Shown: positions 40,215 through 49,196, counted from the stretch's first letter. The stretch is DNA of 64,000 bases from JBJMHZ01 sp045807125 (GCA_045807125.1 JBJMHZ010000004.1:124001-188000); one strand, 5' to 3'. The notes: generated by a model from the sequence alone, not told the origin. Made by a program: numbers and translations.

Positions 40215-40340
40215 TCAGGTCTTGCAGCACCAGCCGGCGGGAGTCACGGTGGGCGTGCTGTGCCCGGTGGCGAGGGCTGGGGTCGCCGTCAGCGTGCCGA
40301 TGCCGATGGCGAGCAGGCCGATGGCCAGGATGCGTCGCAT
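40215..40340 (-). CDS. 41-residue secreted peptide precursor ending CCKT (partner of copy 2)
   Basis: ATG 40340 follows AAGGAG at a somewhat long spacing. The product has MRRI, a hydrophobic core (LAIGLLAIGIGTLTATPALA), a plausible signal peptidase site after ALA (residue 24) and the tail TGHSTPTVTPAGWCCKT. It equals the 12665-12790 peptide in length (41), start (MRR) and ending (CCK plus one residue). It is convergent with its regulator gene. A classical promoter with a dyad lies upstream. Export and processing to a small Cys-Cys peptide is predicted; activity is unknown. Confidence 0.75.
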   Translation of the reverse strand: MRRILAIGLLAIGIGTLTATPALATGHSTPTVTPAGWCCKT

Positions 40341-40412
40341 GGGGGAGAGGGCTCCTTCGATCCGGTCGGCAGCCGCGGGCCCATGGCGGCCGCTGCATGA
40401 GGGGGTCAGCCG

Positions 40413-40445
40413 CAGGGTTTACTGCCCTGACTGAGCGCTGTCAAG
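40413..40445 (-). promoter_or_regulatory. Promoter with overlapping dyad upstream of the CCKT peptide gene
   Basis: On the minus strand TTGACA (40445-40440) is followed after 17 nt by TAAACC (40421-40416), a near-consensus sigma-70-type promoter rare in such GC-rich DNA. CAGGG and CCCTG (40413-40429) form an inverted repeat over the -10 box, a position suited to repression. The start codon is about 75 bp downstream. Confidence 0.6.
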
Positions 40446-40624
40446 AGTCGCCGCCCGCCGCAGCGCTCCCGGGCGCGCCGGGGGCTCGCTCGCACGGGGC
40501 ATGATGCCACGCGCCGGCGGCCGTGGCGGGTCCGCGCGGTGGCGACGCGCCCACCCTGCCGGTGGCGGACGTTCCGCGCGTCGCGACCGGTCGGTATCAA
40601 TCGCGGACGCCGTCCGCGCCAGGC

Positions 40625-41149
40625 TCAGCCCAGGGGCAGCAGCCGCGCTGGGCCGGTGCGGGGCCGCGCCCTGGCCGGGGCCCGGCCGACCGTCACGACC
40701 AGGTGGCCGGGCAGGGTGGCGGCCACCCGGCGCGGGTGCGGCAGCGTGCGCAGCGCCCCGGCCCGGTCGGTGCACGAGGACCGGTGGCGGGGCAGCACGA
40801 GCAGCCCGCCGGACGGCGGGAGCGCCACGCGCAGCGCGCGCCAGCCGGCGCTCGTGAAGCGCCAGCTCACGCCGCGGGCCGACAGCACCTCCTCAGCGGC
40901 CGCCAGCGTGCGCAGCTCGTGGTCGCAGACCAGCCGGGCCACCACCGCCGGCGGCAGCGACGCCGCGTGCCAGCGCAGCCGGTGGTAGGTCACGAGGTGC
41001 AGCTCCACGCCAGAGCGGGCCGCGAGGCCGGCGGCCCATTCCAGCGCCGCCCGCCCGCACGGCGACGCGTCGCCGACCACGTCCAGCCGGTGCCGGACGT
41101 CGACGGCCGGCAGCCACCCGGTGTCGTCGCGCTCGCTGAAGGGCAACAT
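40625..41149 (-). CDS. Universal-stress-protein-like protein
   Basis: A 174-residue protein from ATG 41149 with a GAGGTG ribosome site. The fold order fits a USP: RHRLDVVGDASPCGRAALEW (strand plus helix), GVELHLVTYHRL, a middle AAAEEVLSARG helix and a C-terminal GHLVVTVGR strand. The ATP-binding G-2x-G-9x-G(S/T) motif is not obvious, so nucleotide binding is uncertain. It stands alone leftward, next to the SsgA-like gene. Confidence 0.6.
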   Translation of the reverse strand: MLPFSERDDTGWLPAVDVRHRLDVVGDASPCGRAALEWAAGLAARSGVELHLVTYHRLRWHAASLPPAVVARLVCDHELRTLAAAEEVLSARGVSWRFTSAGWRALRVALPPSGGLLVLPRHRSSCTDRAGALRTLPHPRRVAATLPGHLVVTVGRAPARARPRTGPARLLPLG

Positions 41150-41196
41150 GGCACCTCGCTCGGATCGGGCCGGCTGGATCGTGGCCGGTGCAGGGG

Positions 41197-41667
41197 CTAG
41201 GGCTCGCCGGTCAGCAGCCGCATGAGCCCGGCATCGACGTCCATGGCGGCCGTCTCCCTGCCGACGGGCACGATCGCGGCCGTCTCGGTCAGGAAGCGCT
41301 CGAGCCCCTCCTGCCCGAGGTGGATCGTGCCGGCGTGGCGCGAGAGCAGCGTGATCGCGACGTAGCGCCTGCCCTCGGCGTCGATGCGCGGCCGTACCTT
41401 GATCGCGCGGGTGTCGACCGTGCGGCGCATGCCGGTCAGGAGCACCGTGCGCGGCAGCAGCCACGAGGCCTGGAACTCCCCGTACGAGGCGACGAGGTCG
41501 ACCGCGTACGGATCGGTGCCGTCGTAGCCGAGCAGCACGTCGATCGCCACCGCGATCCCGTTGACGGCAAGGGTCCCCGCGGTGGCGTGCACCACGGTGC
41601 CCGCAGCGGAGCGCTCGTCCTGGTCGTCACGGTCGGGCTCGGGCCGACGTCCGGTCACCTGGTGCAT
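41197..41667 (-). CDS. SsgA-like sporulation/cell-division regulator (SALP)
   Basis: A 156-residue protein whose core matches SsgA-like proteins: GYDGTDPYAVDLVASYGEFQ, ASWLLPRTVLLTGM (the SsgA W.(F/L).R(D/T)LL..G signature), IKVRPRI, SRHAGTIHLGQEGLERFLTE and VPVGRE. SALPs help recruit the division or septum machinery and occur in morphologically complex actinomycetes. ATG 41667 has a GAAGGG site. This gene is the best single clue to organism type. Confidence 0.85.
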   Translation of the reverse strand: MHQVTGRRPEPDRDDQDERSAAGTVVHATAGTLAVNGIAVAIDVLLGYDGTDPYAVDLVASYGEFQASWLLPRTVLLTGMRRTVDTRAIKVRPRIDAEGRRYVAITLLSRHAGTIHLGQEGLERFLTETAAIVPVGRETAAMDVDAGLMRLLTGEP

Positions 41668-41736
41668 CCCTTCGCGTCGCTGGTCACCGCGGGACCCCCG
41701 ACGGACCCGCCTCGGTTGCCGACATGACGGGATGGC

Positions 41737-42369
41737 TCAGCCGGGCGTGACATGGGCCGCGCCCGGCCCGGGAGCGAGGCCGCCGAGCGCGGCATCGGCG
41801 ACCTGCTCCGCGTAGGCGGCGGAGAGCGGCCCGGTGCGCAGCAGGAACCGGAACCAGAGCGGCGCGAACGTGAGGTCGATCGCGACGTCGAGGTCGATAC
41901 CGGCCCGTACCTGACCGGCCCGCTGCGCGCTCGCGAACCGGTCGCGTGCCGCCGCGCGATTGGGCCGGAACACGAGCTCGGCGAAGGCGAGCGCCGTGCC
42001 GCGGTCGCGCTGCGCCTCGGCGACGAGATCGGTGAGCAGTGGTCCGAGCCCGGGGTCGGCCAGCAGCCGCGCCATGCCGGACAGCTGGGCGCGCAGGTCG
42101 GCCCGGAAGTCCCCGGTGTCGGCGTAGCGAAGCTCGGCTGCCATGACCCGGCGGAAGGCGGTGATGACGAGGGCCGCCTTCGACGACCACTCCCGCACCA
42201 GGTCGTCGACCGTGCCGCCCGCTCGCTCGGCGACGTCGGCGAGGCTGGTGGCGGCGTAGCCGCGCTCCCGGCACAGGTCGACGGCCGCGGTCAGGACGGC
42301 ATGCCGGCGCTCGTCGGCCGGTGCGCGCTCGCCGTCCGCGGCCTCGGGACGGGATGGGCCGGTCAGCAT
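41737..42369 (-). CDS. TetR-family transcriptional regulator
   Basis: A 210-residue regulator. The TetR HTH reads RRHAVLTAAVDLCRERGYAA and TSLADVAERAGGTVDDLVREW; the C-terminal ligand domain is all-helical (FRADLRAQLSGMARLLADPG). It overlaps the start of an ECF41-like sigma gene by 7 bp and is read after it. The ligand is unknown; the nearby alpha/beta hydrolase and flavoprotein genes are plausible targets. Confidence 0.88.
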   Translation of the reverse strand: MLTGPSRPEAADGERAPADERRHAVLTAAVDLCRERGYAATSLADVAERAGGTVDDLVREWSSKAALVITAFRRVMAAELRYADTGDFRADLRAQLSGMARLLADPGLGPLLTDLVAEAQRDRGTALAFAELVFRPNRAAARDRFASAQRAGQVRAGIDLDVAIDLTFAPLWFRFLLRTGPLSAAYAEQVADAALGGLAPGPGAAHVTPG

Positions 42370-43004
42370 GCGATGCGCTCCTCTCGATCGACCGTCGCGC
42401 CCGGCGCGAGCGCCGATACCAGCCGGGCGAGATCGCCGTCGGCGCAGGCGGCGAGGAAGCGATCGGTGACGGCGGCCCGCGCGCGCCGGTCGACGGCGTA
42501 GCGCTCGGTGCGCTGGATGACGCGGTGCCGCGCGCGCGAGGCCAGTTGCCGCACGGCCGGCTCGCTGCGGCCGAGCGCGACCGCGAGCTCCGCATGCGAC
42601 AGCGAGAACGCCTCGCGCAGCACGAACGCCGCGCGCTCCAGCGGCGACAGGGTCGCCAGCACCACCGCCATGGCCTCGAGCACCTCGGCGGCGCGCTCGA
42701 CCGCGGACGCCGCGTCGCCGACGGTCAGCGCCGACTCGGGCAGCCGGGTGCCGGCCGCCGTCTCGTGCCGCCCCGGTCCGCGCCGGAGCCGGTCGATGGC
42801 CAGCCGCGTGGTGACGCGGACGAGGTACGCCCGCGGATCAAGGACCGTGCACCTGTCGACCGCGCACCAGCGCAACCAGGCGTCCTGCACGACGTCCTCC
42901 GCGTCGCCGTGCCGTCCGACGATGCGGTGCGCGACCGAGAGCAGCGCGGTGCGATGCTCGGCGAACGCCGTGCCGAGCGCATCATGCTCAGGCGTCGGGC
43001 CCAT
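42363..43004 (-). CDS. ECF41-like sigma factor lacking most of its SnoaL domain
   Basis: A 213-residue protein with sigma region 2 (ALLSVAHRIVGRHGDAEDVV, QDAWLRW) and region 4 (LSPLERAAFVLREAFSLSHA, ELAVALGRSEPAVRQLASRA). ECF41 factors normally carry a further SnoaL-like domain of about 100-130 residues that controls activity, as in the 338-residue paralogue at 45693-46709. Here the protein ends soon after FLAACADGDLARLVSALAPG with ERIAC and a stop overlapping the TetR gene. It may be constitutively active or decaying. Confidence 0.8.
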   Translation of the reverse strand: MGPTPEHDALGTAFAEHRTALLSVAHRIVGRHGDAEDVVQDAWLRWCAVDRCTVLDPRAYLVRVTTRLAIDRLRRGPGRHETAAGTRLPESALTVGDAASAVERAAEVLEAMAVVLATLSPLERAAFVLREAFSLSHAELAVALGRSEPAVRQLASRARHRVIQRTERYAVDRRARAAVTDRFLAACADGDLARLVSALAPGATVDREERIAC

Positions 43005-43012
43005 CGCCGCGC

Positions 43013-43996
43013 TCAGCCCACGCTCTCGAGCGGTGCGGCCGGACGGCGCTCACCGACCCGATCGACCCACGACCGCACGATTGCGTACCACTCGTGCGCG
43101 CCCTCGTGCAGGGTGAGCGAATGACCGGCGCCGGCCACCACGTGCGCTGCCAGCTCGGCGCGGTCCGAGTAGAACGGGCGCTCGAAGTCGAGCACTGCCT
43201 CGGCCGTGGCGGCGAACGACACGTCCGTGCCGGAGAACAGCGCATCGTGCTGACCGATCACGAGCAGCACCGGCACGTCCACCGCGCGCGACACCTCGGC
43301 CGCGTACGTCGCCGGGAGCGACTCGCCCTCGCCGATGGTCGCCGTCGACTTGATGGCTTCGTCGTGCCGCGACAGCTCCGGGCGGATCGCGGGCGCGTGC
43401 TCGAGCATCCGCGCCCGCAGTCCCGGTCGCTGCGTGGCGTAGTCGACGGGGTACGCGATGCCGGTGGTGGCGAGGACCGGGTCGTCGTTCGCCTGGTGGA
43501 ACAGTGCGCGCGCCTGCGCGTGCAGCGGTGCGGTGGCGTGCAGCATCCCGGTGACGACGAGCGCGTCGACGTCGTGGTACTGCGCCGCCTCGAGGAGCGC
43601 GACGCCGGAGCCGAACGAGTGCCCCACGACGACCACGCGCTCGAACGGCTCGGTGCCGGCGATGCCGGTGCGCAGCGCCTGCACGACATCGTGCAGCGCA
43701 ACGGCGTTGCTGCGCGCGGTCACGTCGCCGGCGGGCGGCCGGTCGCTGCCACCGGTGCCGATCCGGTCGAGGGCCAGCACCGCATGACCGGCCCGCACCA
43801 TGTGGGCCGCGTAGTCGTGCTCGCCCGGAACGGTCCAGTACCGGTGGTCGTACGTGAGACCGGGCACCAGCAGCTGGACGGTGGCGGGCTGCGGCCCGGG
43901 CGGCAGGAGGAGCACGGCATGCACGGTCCAGCGCGCCGGCTCGTCCGGTGCGAGCCGCACGCCGATGGTCACGGAGCGGCCCGGCTGGTCGTGCAT
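43013..43996 (-). CDS. Alpha/beta-fold hydrolase
   Basis: A 327-residue hydrolase with an oxyanion-type LLVPGLTYDHRYW, DRIGTGGSDRP, the nucleophile elbow VVVVGHSFGSGVALL (GHSFG), an acid segment LLVIGQHDALFSGTD and the catalytic His in GAGHSLTLH. ATG 43996 has an AGGAGG ribosome site. No signal peptide. The substrate is unknown. It ends 8 bp before the ECF41-like gene and may be co-transcribed with it. Confidence 0.88.
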   Translation of the reverse strand: MHDQPGRSVTIGVRLAPDEPARWTVHAVLLLPPGPQPATVQLLVPGLTYDHRYWTVPGEHDYAAHMVRAGHAVLALDRIGTGGSDRPPAGDVTARSNAVALHDVVQALRTGIAGTEPFERVVVVGHSFGSGVALLEAAQYHDVDALVVTGMLHATAPLHAQARALFHQANDDPVLATTGIAYPVDYATQRPGLRARMLEHAPAIRPELSRHDEAIKSTATIGEGESLPATYAAEVSRAVDVPVLLVIGQHDALFSGTDVSFAATAEAVLDFERPFYSDRAELAAHVVAGAGHSLTLHEGAHEWYAIVRSWVDRVGERRPAAPLESVG

Positions 43997-44056
43997 GGTG
44001 CCTCCTGGGGACGGTGCTCGGTACGGTGGGTCGCGGTCGGTCCTGATTGGTCCTGG

Positions 44057-45502
44057 TCAGTCGACGAGGGCGAGCGGCAGCGGTGCCTCGCGGGCCGGCG
44101 GCGACGGTGCGACCGGTCGCCGCGACGGGCGCAGCGCGGCCGTCACGACGGCCGGGCGCAGCACCGCGGCCGGCGTCGCGACGAGCTGGTTGATGTCGAG
44201 CAGCGCCCTGGCCGCTGCGGTACTGCTGGGGCAGGCGCCGATGACCCGGTAGAGCCAGTGCAGCGCCAGCCTGGTGCGCAGGTCGACGCGGCCACTGGCC
44301 CACGGGTACTTGAGATCGGCGGTGGCGGCGATGGCCCAGGCGACGGCGATCCGCTTCGCCACCGCCCGCTGCATCAGGTGGCCGAGCCCGTCGAGCGAGC
44401 GGCGGCTGGACAGCAGCGCATCGAGCGCGACGGCGCTGCTCGCGGCGACCGACATGCCCTGCCCGTACGACGGATTGAAGGCACCCGCCGCGTCACCGAC
44501 GACGACGAGCCGTTCTGGCCACCGGTCGACGCGCTCGTAGTGCACCCAGCGGTTCTCGGTGCGCCCGGAGCGGCGGATCGGAGTCATCGGCGTGGCGTCG
44601 CGGAGCGCGTCGTGCAGCACGGGCGAGCGCAGCGTCGCGCTGAACCGGAGGAAGCCGTCGAGATCGGTCGGCGGCACGGCACCGCCGAGCGCGGCCAGCG
44701 AGACCATCCAGCGGCCGCCCTCGATCGGGTTGAGGATGCCCTGCCGGGGCGAGCCAGGCGCGTACTGGAGGAGGATGCACTTCCAGTCGGCGTCGTGCCC
44801 GGCCGGCGGCTCGAAGACGCACGTCGCGTACGCGGTCCGCGCGTCGACGACGGTCGGCTCGGGCACGTGACGGCCGAGGTCGGCCAGCCACTGCGGCAGC
44901 CGCGAGGTGCGGCCCGTGGCGTCGACGACGAGGTCGGCGGTCAGCTCGCGCTGCGGCGCGAGCGCGCCGGTGGCCGGCTCGCGCTCGCGCACGAAGACGC
45001 CGGTGATCCGGCTGCCGTTGCGAGCGGACAGGAGCCCGACCACCTGCGTGCGTTGAACGATCGACACCCGCGGGTGCGCGCCGAGCCGGCGCCTGACCAC
45101 CGCGTCGATGACCGGTCGCGACCCGGTGAGCATGGCCAGACCGGTCGGGAAGCGTGGCATCCAGCCGGCCGCCGTGAGCAGCAGCATGTCCTCCGGCATG
45201 GCCACGCTCACCATGCCGGCCTCGAGCAGCTCGCGCCGGATGCCGGGGAGCAGCCGCTCCATCGCGGCGTGCCCGGCGGTCATGAGGTTGTGCGCGTGGT
45301 GGGCCTGCGGCAGGCCGCGCCGCCACTGCTCGCCGTCCGGCAGCTCGTCGCGCTCGACGACGGTGACGCGATCGACGTGCCGCGCGAGCGCACCGGCCGC
45401 GAGCAGTCCGGCGAGGCTCGCACCGAGGACGATCGCGTGGCCGCCCACGGCCGGTGCGTCCCTGCCGGCCGAGCCGCCGGCCGGGCTGCTGGCCGAGGGC
45501 AT
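44057..45502 (-). CDS. FAD-dependent monooxygenase / geranylgeranyl-reductase-like flavoprotein
   Basis: A 481-residue flavoprotein. The dinucleotide motif GASLAG (27-32) with E50 at the strand end and the second FAD motif VVVGDAAGAFNPSYGQGMSV are clear; LVVDATGRTSRLPQWL is the DG-type motif of class A monooxygenases. The C-terminal part is specific to this subgroup. ATG 45502 has a GGGAGG ribosome site. Hydroxylation or reduction of a hydrophobic substrate is likely. Confidence 0.85.
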   Translation of the reverse strand: MPSASSPAGGSAGRDAPAVGGHAIVLGASLAGLLAAGALARHVDRVTVVERDELPDGEQWRRGLPQAHHAHNLMTAGHAAMERLLPGIRRELLEAGMVSVAMPEDMLLLTAAGWMPRFPTGLAMLTGSRPVIDAVVRRRLGAHPRVSIVQRTQVVGLLSARNGSRITGVFVREREPATGALAPQRELTADLVVDATGRTSRLPQWLADLGRHVPEPTVVDARTAYATCVFEPPAGHDADWKCILLQYAPGSPRQGILNPIEGGRWMVSLAALGGAVPPTDLDGFLRFSATLRSPVLHDALRDATPMTPIRRSGRTENRWVHYERVDRWPERLVVVGDAAGAFNPSYGQGMSVAASSAVALDALLSSRRSLDGLGHLMQRAVAKRIAVAWAIAATADLKYPWASGRVDLRTRLALHWLYRVIGACPSSTAAARALLDINQLVATPAAVLRPAVVTAALRPSRRPVAPSPPAREAPLPLALVD

Positions 45503-45692
45503 GCGACCTCCCGCACTCGGGCGATGACGCGCTCGGGTCGAGCGAGCCGCTGCGGAGCGTACGAGCGCGGCGCTCGCACTGCCAATGACAGAAGGGAAGC
45601 GGCGGGGCGCGCGCCGGGTGCGGCAGCGACGCCCGCGTAGCAGTCGGCGCAGCGGAACTAGCAGGCGCGTGACAACCCGGTCGTGCGGCGGC

Positions 45693-46709
45693 TCACCGCT
45701 CGACGTCGATGCCCGTGACGTCGATGCCCATGACGTCGATGTCGACGACGTCGACGTCATCGGCGGGGCCGTCCTCGGACGACGCCGGCCGGCTCAGGAA
45801 CTCGTGGATGGTCTCGCTGTCCGGGTGCAGGTGCTGCAGCTTGTGCGGGTTGACCACCATGTGGATGGCTTCGATGCGGCCGTCGACCACCGTGAGCGCG
45901 TAGGTGCCGAGCGCCTGGTCCCGCGCGAAGCCGACGACGCCGGGGCCGCCGTTGACGAAGCGCTGCTGGATCGTCCAGTCGCCGGGGACGTCGCCGATCA
46001 CGCTGGCGAGGAACCGGGCGACCTTGTCGGCACCGTGGATCGGGCGCCGTGGCGCCCTCGCGAGGCCACCGCTGTCGGCGACCAGCACCACGCCGGGCGC
46101 GAGCAGGTCGAGCAGCGCCCGCATGTCGCCACCCGTGCACGCGGCGAGGAAGCGCTCGCTCACCTGGCGGTGCGTCACGGCATCGGGCTCGTAGCGGGGC
46201 CGGCGCTCCTGCACGTGGCGGCGGGCGCGGTGGGAGAGCTGGCGCACCGCGGCGTCGTCCCTGCCGATCGCCTCGGCGATCTCGCCGTACGAGAAGCCGA
46301 ACGCCTCGCGCAGGACGAACACCGCGCGCTCGAGCGGCGAGAGCGTCTCGAGCACCACCATCATGCCGACCGAGACCGACTCGGACAGCGCCACGCGCTC
46401 GCTCGCGTCGGGCTCCACGAGCAGCGGCTCGGGCAGCCACGGCCCGACGTAGGTCTCGCGGGTGCTGCGCGCGCTGCGCAGCCGGTCGAGCGCGAGCCGG
46501 GTGGTGATCTGGACGAGGTACGCCCGCGGGCGGGCGATGCCGGACCGGTCGTCGGACGTCCAGCGCAGCCAGGCGTCCTGGACGAGGTCCTCGGCGTCGG
46601 CGACGCTGCCCAGCATCCGGTAGGCCACGGCGAAGAGCAGGTCGCGGTGCTCGGCGAAGATCTCCGTCGCGCTCTCGTCCGGGCCGATGACCGGCCGCTG
46701 GATCGTCAT
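45693..46709 (-). CDS. sigJ: ECF41 sigma factor (SigJ-like) with SnoaL domain and repeat-encoded acidic tail
   Basis: A 338-residue ECF41 factor. Region 2 (LLFAVAYRMLGSVADAEDLV, QDAWLRW), the WLPEPLL linker, region 4 (LSPLERAVFVLREAFGFSYG) and a full SnoaL-like C-terminal domain (SERFLAACTGGDMRALLDLL to HMVVNPHKLQHL) are present. The last 25 residues are an acidic VDIDVMGIDVTGIDV run encoded by a 15-bp tandem repeat. The ECF41 domain is known to modulate the sigma activity without a separate anti-sigma factor. It is divergent from the MMPL gene. Confidence 0.9.
   Translation of the reverse strand: MTIQRPVIGPDESATEIFAEHRDLLFAVAYRMLGSVADAEDLVQDAWLRWTSDDRSGIARPRAYLVQITTRLALDRLRSARSTRETYVGPWLPEPLLVEPDASERVALSESVSVGMMVVLETLSPLERAVFVLREAFGFSYGEIAEAIGRDDAAVRQLSHRARRHVQERRPRYEPDAVTHRQVSERFLAACTGGDMRALLDLLAPGVVLVADSGGLARAPRRPIHGADKVARFLASVIGDVPGDWTIQQRFVNGGPGVVGFARDQALGTYALTVVDGRIEAIHMVVNPHKLQHLHPDSETIHEFLSRPASSEDGPADDVDVVDIDVMGIDVTGIDVER
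45702..45761 (-). repeat. 15-bp tandem repeat in the sigJ-like 3' end
   Basis: Four units of 15 bp (45702, 45717, 45732, 45747), the first two 14/15 identical (GACGTCGATGCCCGT and GACGTCGATGCCCAT), the last two more diverged. Each encodes five residues, so copy-number change would keep the frame. Confidence 0.8.
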
Positions 46710-46914
46710 GCCGCCTTCACCTCGTCAGCTCGGTCCGCCGGGGGAAGCATACCCCTGGCCGGCGGCCCGGCGGGTCGCTCACGAGCCGTCGTCCGGTCGT
46801 GCCCACAGGGCCTGCGCGAGATGTCACGGATCGGCCAACCACCGGCGTCACAGGCAGCGAAATGTCGCCCGGAAAGCGGATGAACGGGCGCTCTTCGCCG
46901 TAGGAGGCATGTCG

Positions 46915-49170
46915 ATGCTGGACCGGCTGGCGAGCCTGACCCTTCGCAACCCGAGGCGGATCCTGCTGCTGACGTTGCTCGTGGTGGTGATCGCCGGTGC
47001 CCTGTCCGCCGGCATCGGCAACCGGCTCACGATGGGCGGCTACGAGAGCAGTCGCACCGAGTCGCACCGGGCAGCCGTCGCGCTGCAGGACCGCTTCGGT
47101 CAGGGCGAGCCCAACATCGTCCTGCTCGTGAGCGATCCACGAGGGGTCGACGCACCGGCGGTCGCCGCGCTCGGTGCCGGGCTCACCCGCCGGCTGGCGG
47201 GCGAGCCAGGCGTCACCGACGTCGTGTCGTACTGGTCGGAGAAGCGGCCGCCTGGGCTGCGCGGCCGATCGGGCACCGAGGCCCTCGTCGTCGGCCGCAT
47301 CACCGGCGGCTTCGACACGACCATCGAGCGCGCCGCCGACCTCAGCCGGCGCTACGCCGGCCGGGCCGGTGGTGCCTCGGTCTCGGTCGGCGGCTCGGCG
47401 CTGATGTGGCGCGAGAGCACGCAGCAGGCGGCCAAGGACGCGACGAGGGCCGACTCGACGGTGCTGCCGGTCGTCCTCGTTGCTCTCGTGGTGGTCTTCG
47501 GCAGCGTGGTCGCCGCTATGGTGCCGCTCGGCGTGGCGGTGGTGACGATGATCGTCGCGCTGGCCCTGCTCAGGGTGCTGTCCCTGCTCGTCTCCGCGTC
47601 GACGTTCGTCACCGACGTCACGACGTTCCTCGGTCTCGGCCTCGCCATCGACTACAGCCTGCTGCTCATCACGCGCTACCGCGAGGAGCTGGCCGGGGGA
47701 GCGGCGACGCCGAAGGCGATCCGCGCGATGCTCCGCACCACCGGTCGCACGGTGATCCTGTCGGCCGTCACGGTGGCCGTGTCGTTCCTCTGCATGCTGG
47801 TGCTGCCGTTCACGATGTTCGCCTCGCTGGCCGCGGGCGGTGCCGTGACGGCGCTGCTCGCCGCCGCCACGTCCGTCGTGGTGATCCCCGCGGCGCTCGC
47901 GTGGCTGGGCCCGCGCATCGACGGGTGGCGCATCGTCCGGCGGCGACCGCGCAGCTCGCGGGTCGAGGACGGCCGCTGGCACCGGCTCGCTCTCGTGGTG
48001 ATGCGCCGCCCCGCCACTGTCATCGCCGGATCGCTCGCGCTCCTCGTGCTGCTCGCCCTGCCCGTCGGCGGCATGAAGCTGCGCCTGCCGGACGAGCAGG
48101 TGCTGCCGGTGTCGGCCTCATCGGCGCGCGTGGCGCAGGCGGTCCGCGCCGGCTTCCCGGCCGACGAGCAGCAGGCCGTCCAAGTCGTGGCGCCGGACGC
48201 CGGCGACGTGAGCGACCACCGGCCGGAGATCGACGCGTACGCCCGTCGCTTGTCCGCCCTGCAGGGCGTCGCCCGCGTCGACGCCCTCACCGGCAGCTAT
48301 GCGGATGGCCGGCGGATCGCGCAACCCGCGCGGGCGTCGGGCGGTCGCGCGGTGCCCGGTGCGACGTACCTCTCGGTCGTGCCGGCGGTCGACGGCTACT
48401 CGGCTGCCGGTGCCCGGTTGGTGCGCGCCGTACGGAGCGCCCCTGCACCTTTCGGCGTCATCGTCGGCGGCAGCCCCGCGGTGTCCGCCGACACCTTCGA
48501 CCTGTTGCGGCACCGGCTGCTGCTGGCCGCAGGCTTGCTCGTCGCCGCGATGCTGTTCCTGCTGTTCCTGCTGACGGGGAGCGTCCTGCTGCCGGTGAAG
48601 GCGATCCTGCTCAGCGCGCTCAGCCTGAGCGCGACCTTCGGCGTGCTGGTGCTCGTCTTCCAGGACGGCCACCTGCGATGGCTGGTCGGCGACTTCGTCG
48701 TCACGGGCGCGCTCACGTGGACGGTTCCGGTGCTTGTCGTCTCGGTCGCGTTCGGGCTCTCGATGGACTACCAGGTCTTCATGCTCGCGCGCATCAAGGA
48801 GGAGCACGACCGGACCGGCGACGATGTCACCGCGGTCGCGGTGGGCCTCGAGCGCATCGGGCGGGTGGTGACCTGCGCCGCCCTGCTGCTCTCGATCGTC
48901 CTCCTCGTGCTGGTCACGTCGGGCGTCTCGTACATGAAGGCGATCGGGCTCGGCCTGCCGCTCGCGATCCTGCTAGACGCGACCGTCGTCCGGGGCGCGC
49001 TGCTGCCGGCGCTCATGCGCGTGCTGGGTGCGGCGAACTGGTGGGCGCCGGCCCCCCTGCGCCGGTTGCATGCCCGGCTGCACCCCCGGGTGCACGGCCA
49101 CCAGCGGAGCGATGCCGCAGCTCCCGCAGGGGCCGTGCAGGAGAAGGCAGGCGCACGGGTCGCGCAGTAG
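46915..49170 (+). CDS. MMPL/RND-family membrane transporter
   Basis: A 751-residue protein with about eleven hydrophobic segments and two large extracytoplasmic loops. Both conserved RND proton-relay motifs are present: LGLAIDYSLLLITRYREE and FGLSMDYQVFMLARIKEE. ATG 46915 is preferred over 46909 because AGGAGG lies 7 nt upstream of it. MmpL proteins export lipids or hydrophobic metabolites. It precedes the 49.2-kb operon by 139 bp, with the shared promoter element in between, so it is probably a separate unit that may serve the same product. Confidence 0.92.
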   Translation: MLDRLASLTLRNPRRILLLTLLVVVIAGALSAGIGNRLTMGGYESSRTESHRAAVALQDRFGQGEPNIVLLVSDPRGVDAPAVAALGAGLTRRLAGEPGVTDVVSYWSEKRPPGLRGRSGTEALVVGRITGGFDTTIERAADLSRRYAGRAGGASVSVGGSALMWRESTQQAAKDATRADSTVLPVVLVALVVVFGSVVAAMVPLGVAVVTMIVALALLRVLSLLVSASTFVTDVTTFLGLGLAIDYSLLLITRYREELAGGAATPKAIRAMLRTTGRTVILSAVTVAVSFLCMLVLPFTMFASLAAGGAVTALLAAATSVVVIPAALAWLGPRIDGWRIVRRRPRSSRVEDGRWHRLALVVMRRPATVIAGSLALLVLLALPVGGMKLRLPDEQVLPVSASSARVAQAVRAGFPADEQQAVQVVAPDAGDVSDHRPEIDAYARRLSALQGVARVDALTGSYADGRRIAQPARASGGRAVPGATYLSVVPAVDGYSAAGARLVRAVRSAPAPFGVIVGGSPAVSADTFDLLRHRLLLAAGLLVAAMLFLLFLLTGSVLLPVKAILLSALSLSATFGVLVLVFQDGHLRWLVGDFVVTGALTWTVPVLVVSVAFGLSMDYQVFMLARIKEEHDRTGDDVTAVAVGLERIGRVVTCAALLLSIVLLVLVTSGVSYMKAIGLGLPLAILLDATVVRGALLPALMRVLGAANWWAPAPLRRLHARLHPRVHGHQRSDAAAPAGAVQEKAGARVAQ

Positions 49171-49196
49171 TGGTGCAGCAGCCCTGCGCCGCCAAC

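Noticed and set aside
45702..45761. Regular 15-bp repeats as a possible CRISPR
   Set aside because: Units are contiguous with no spacers, lie inside a coding frame, and no cas genes are present. No CRISPR array was seen anywhere in the window.
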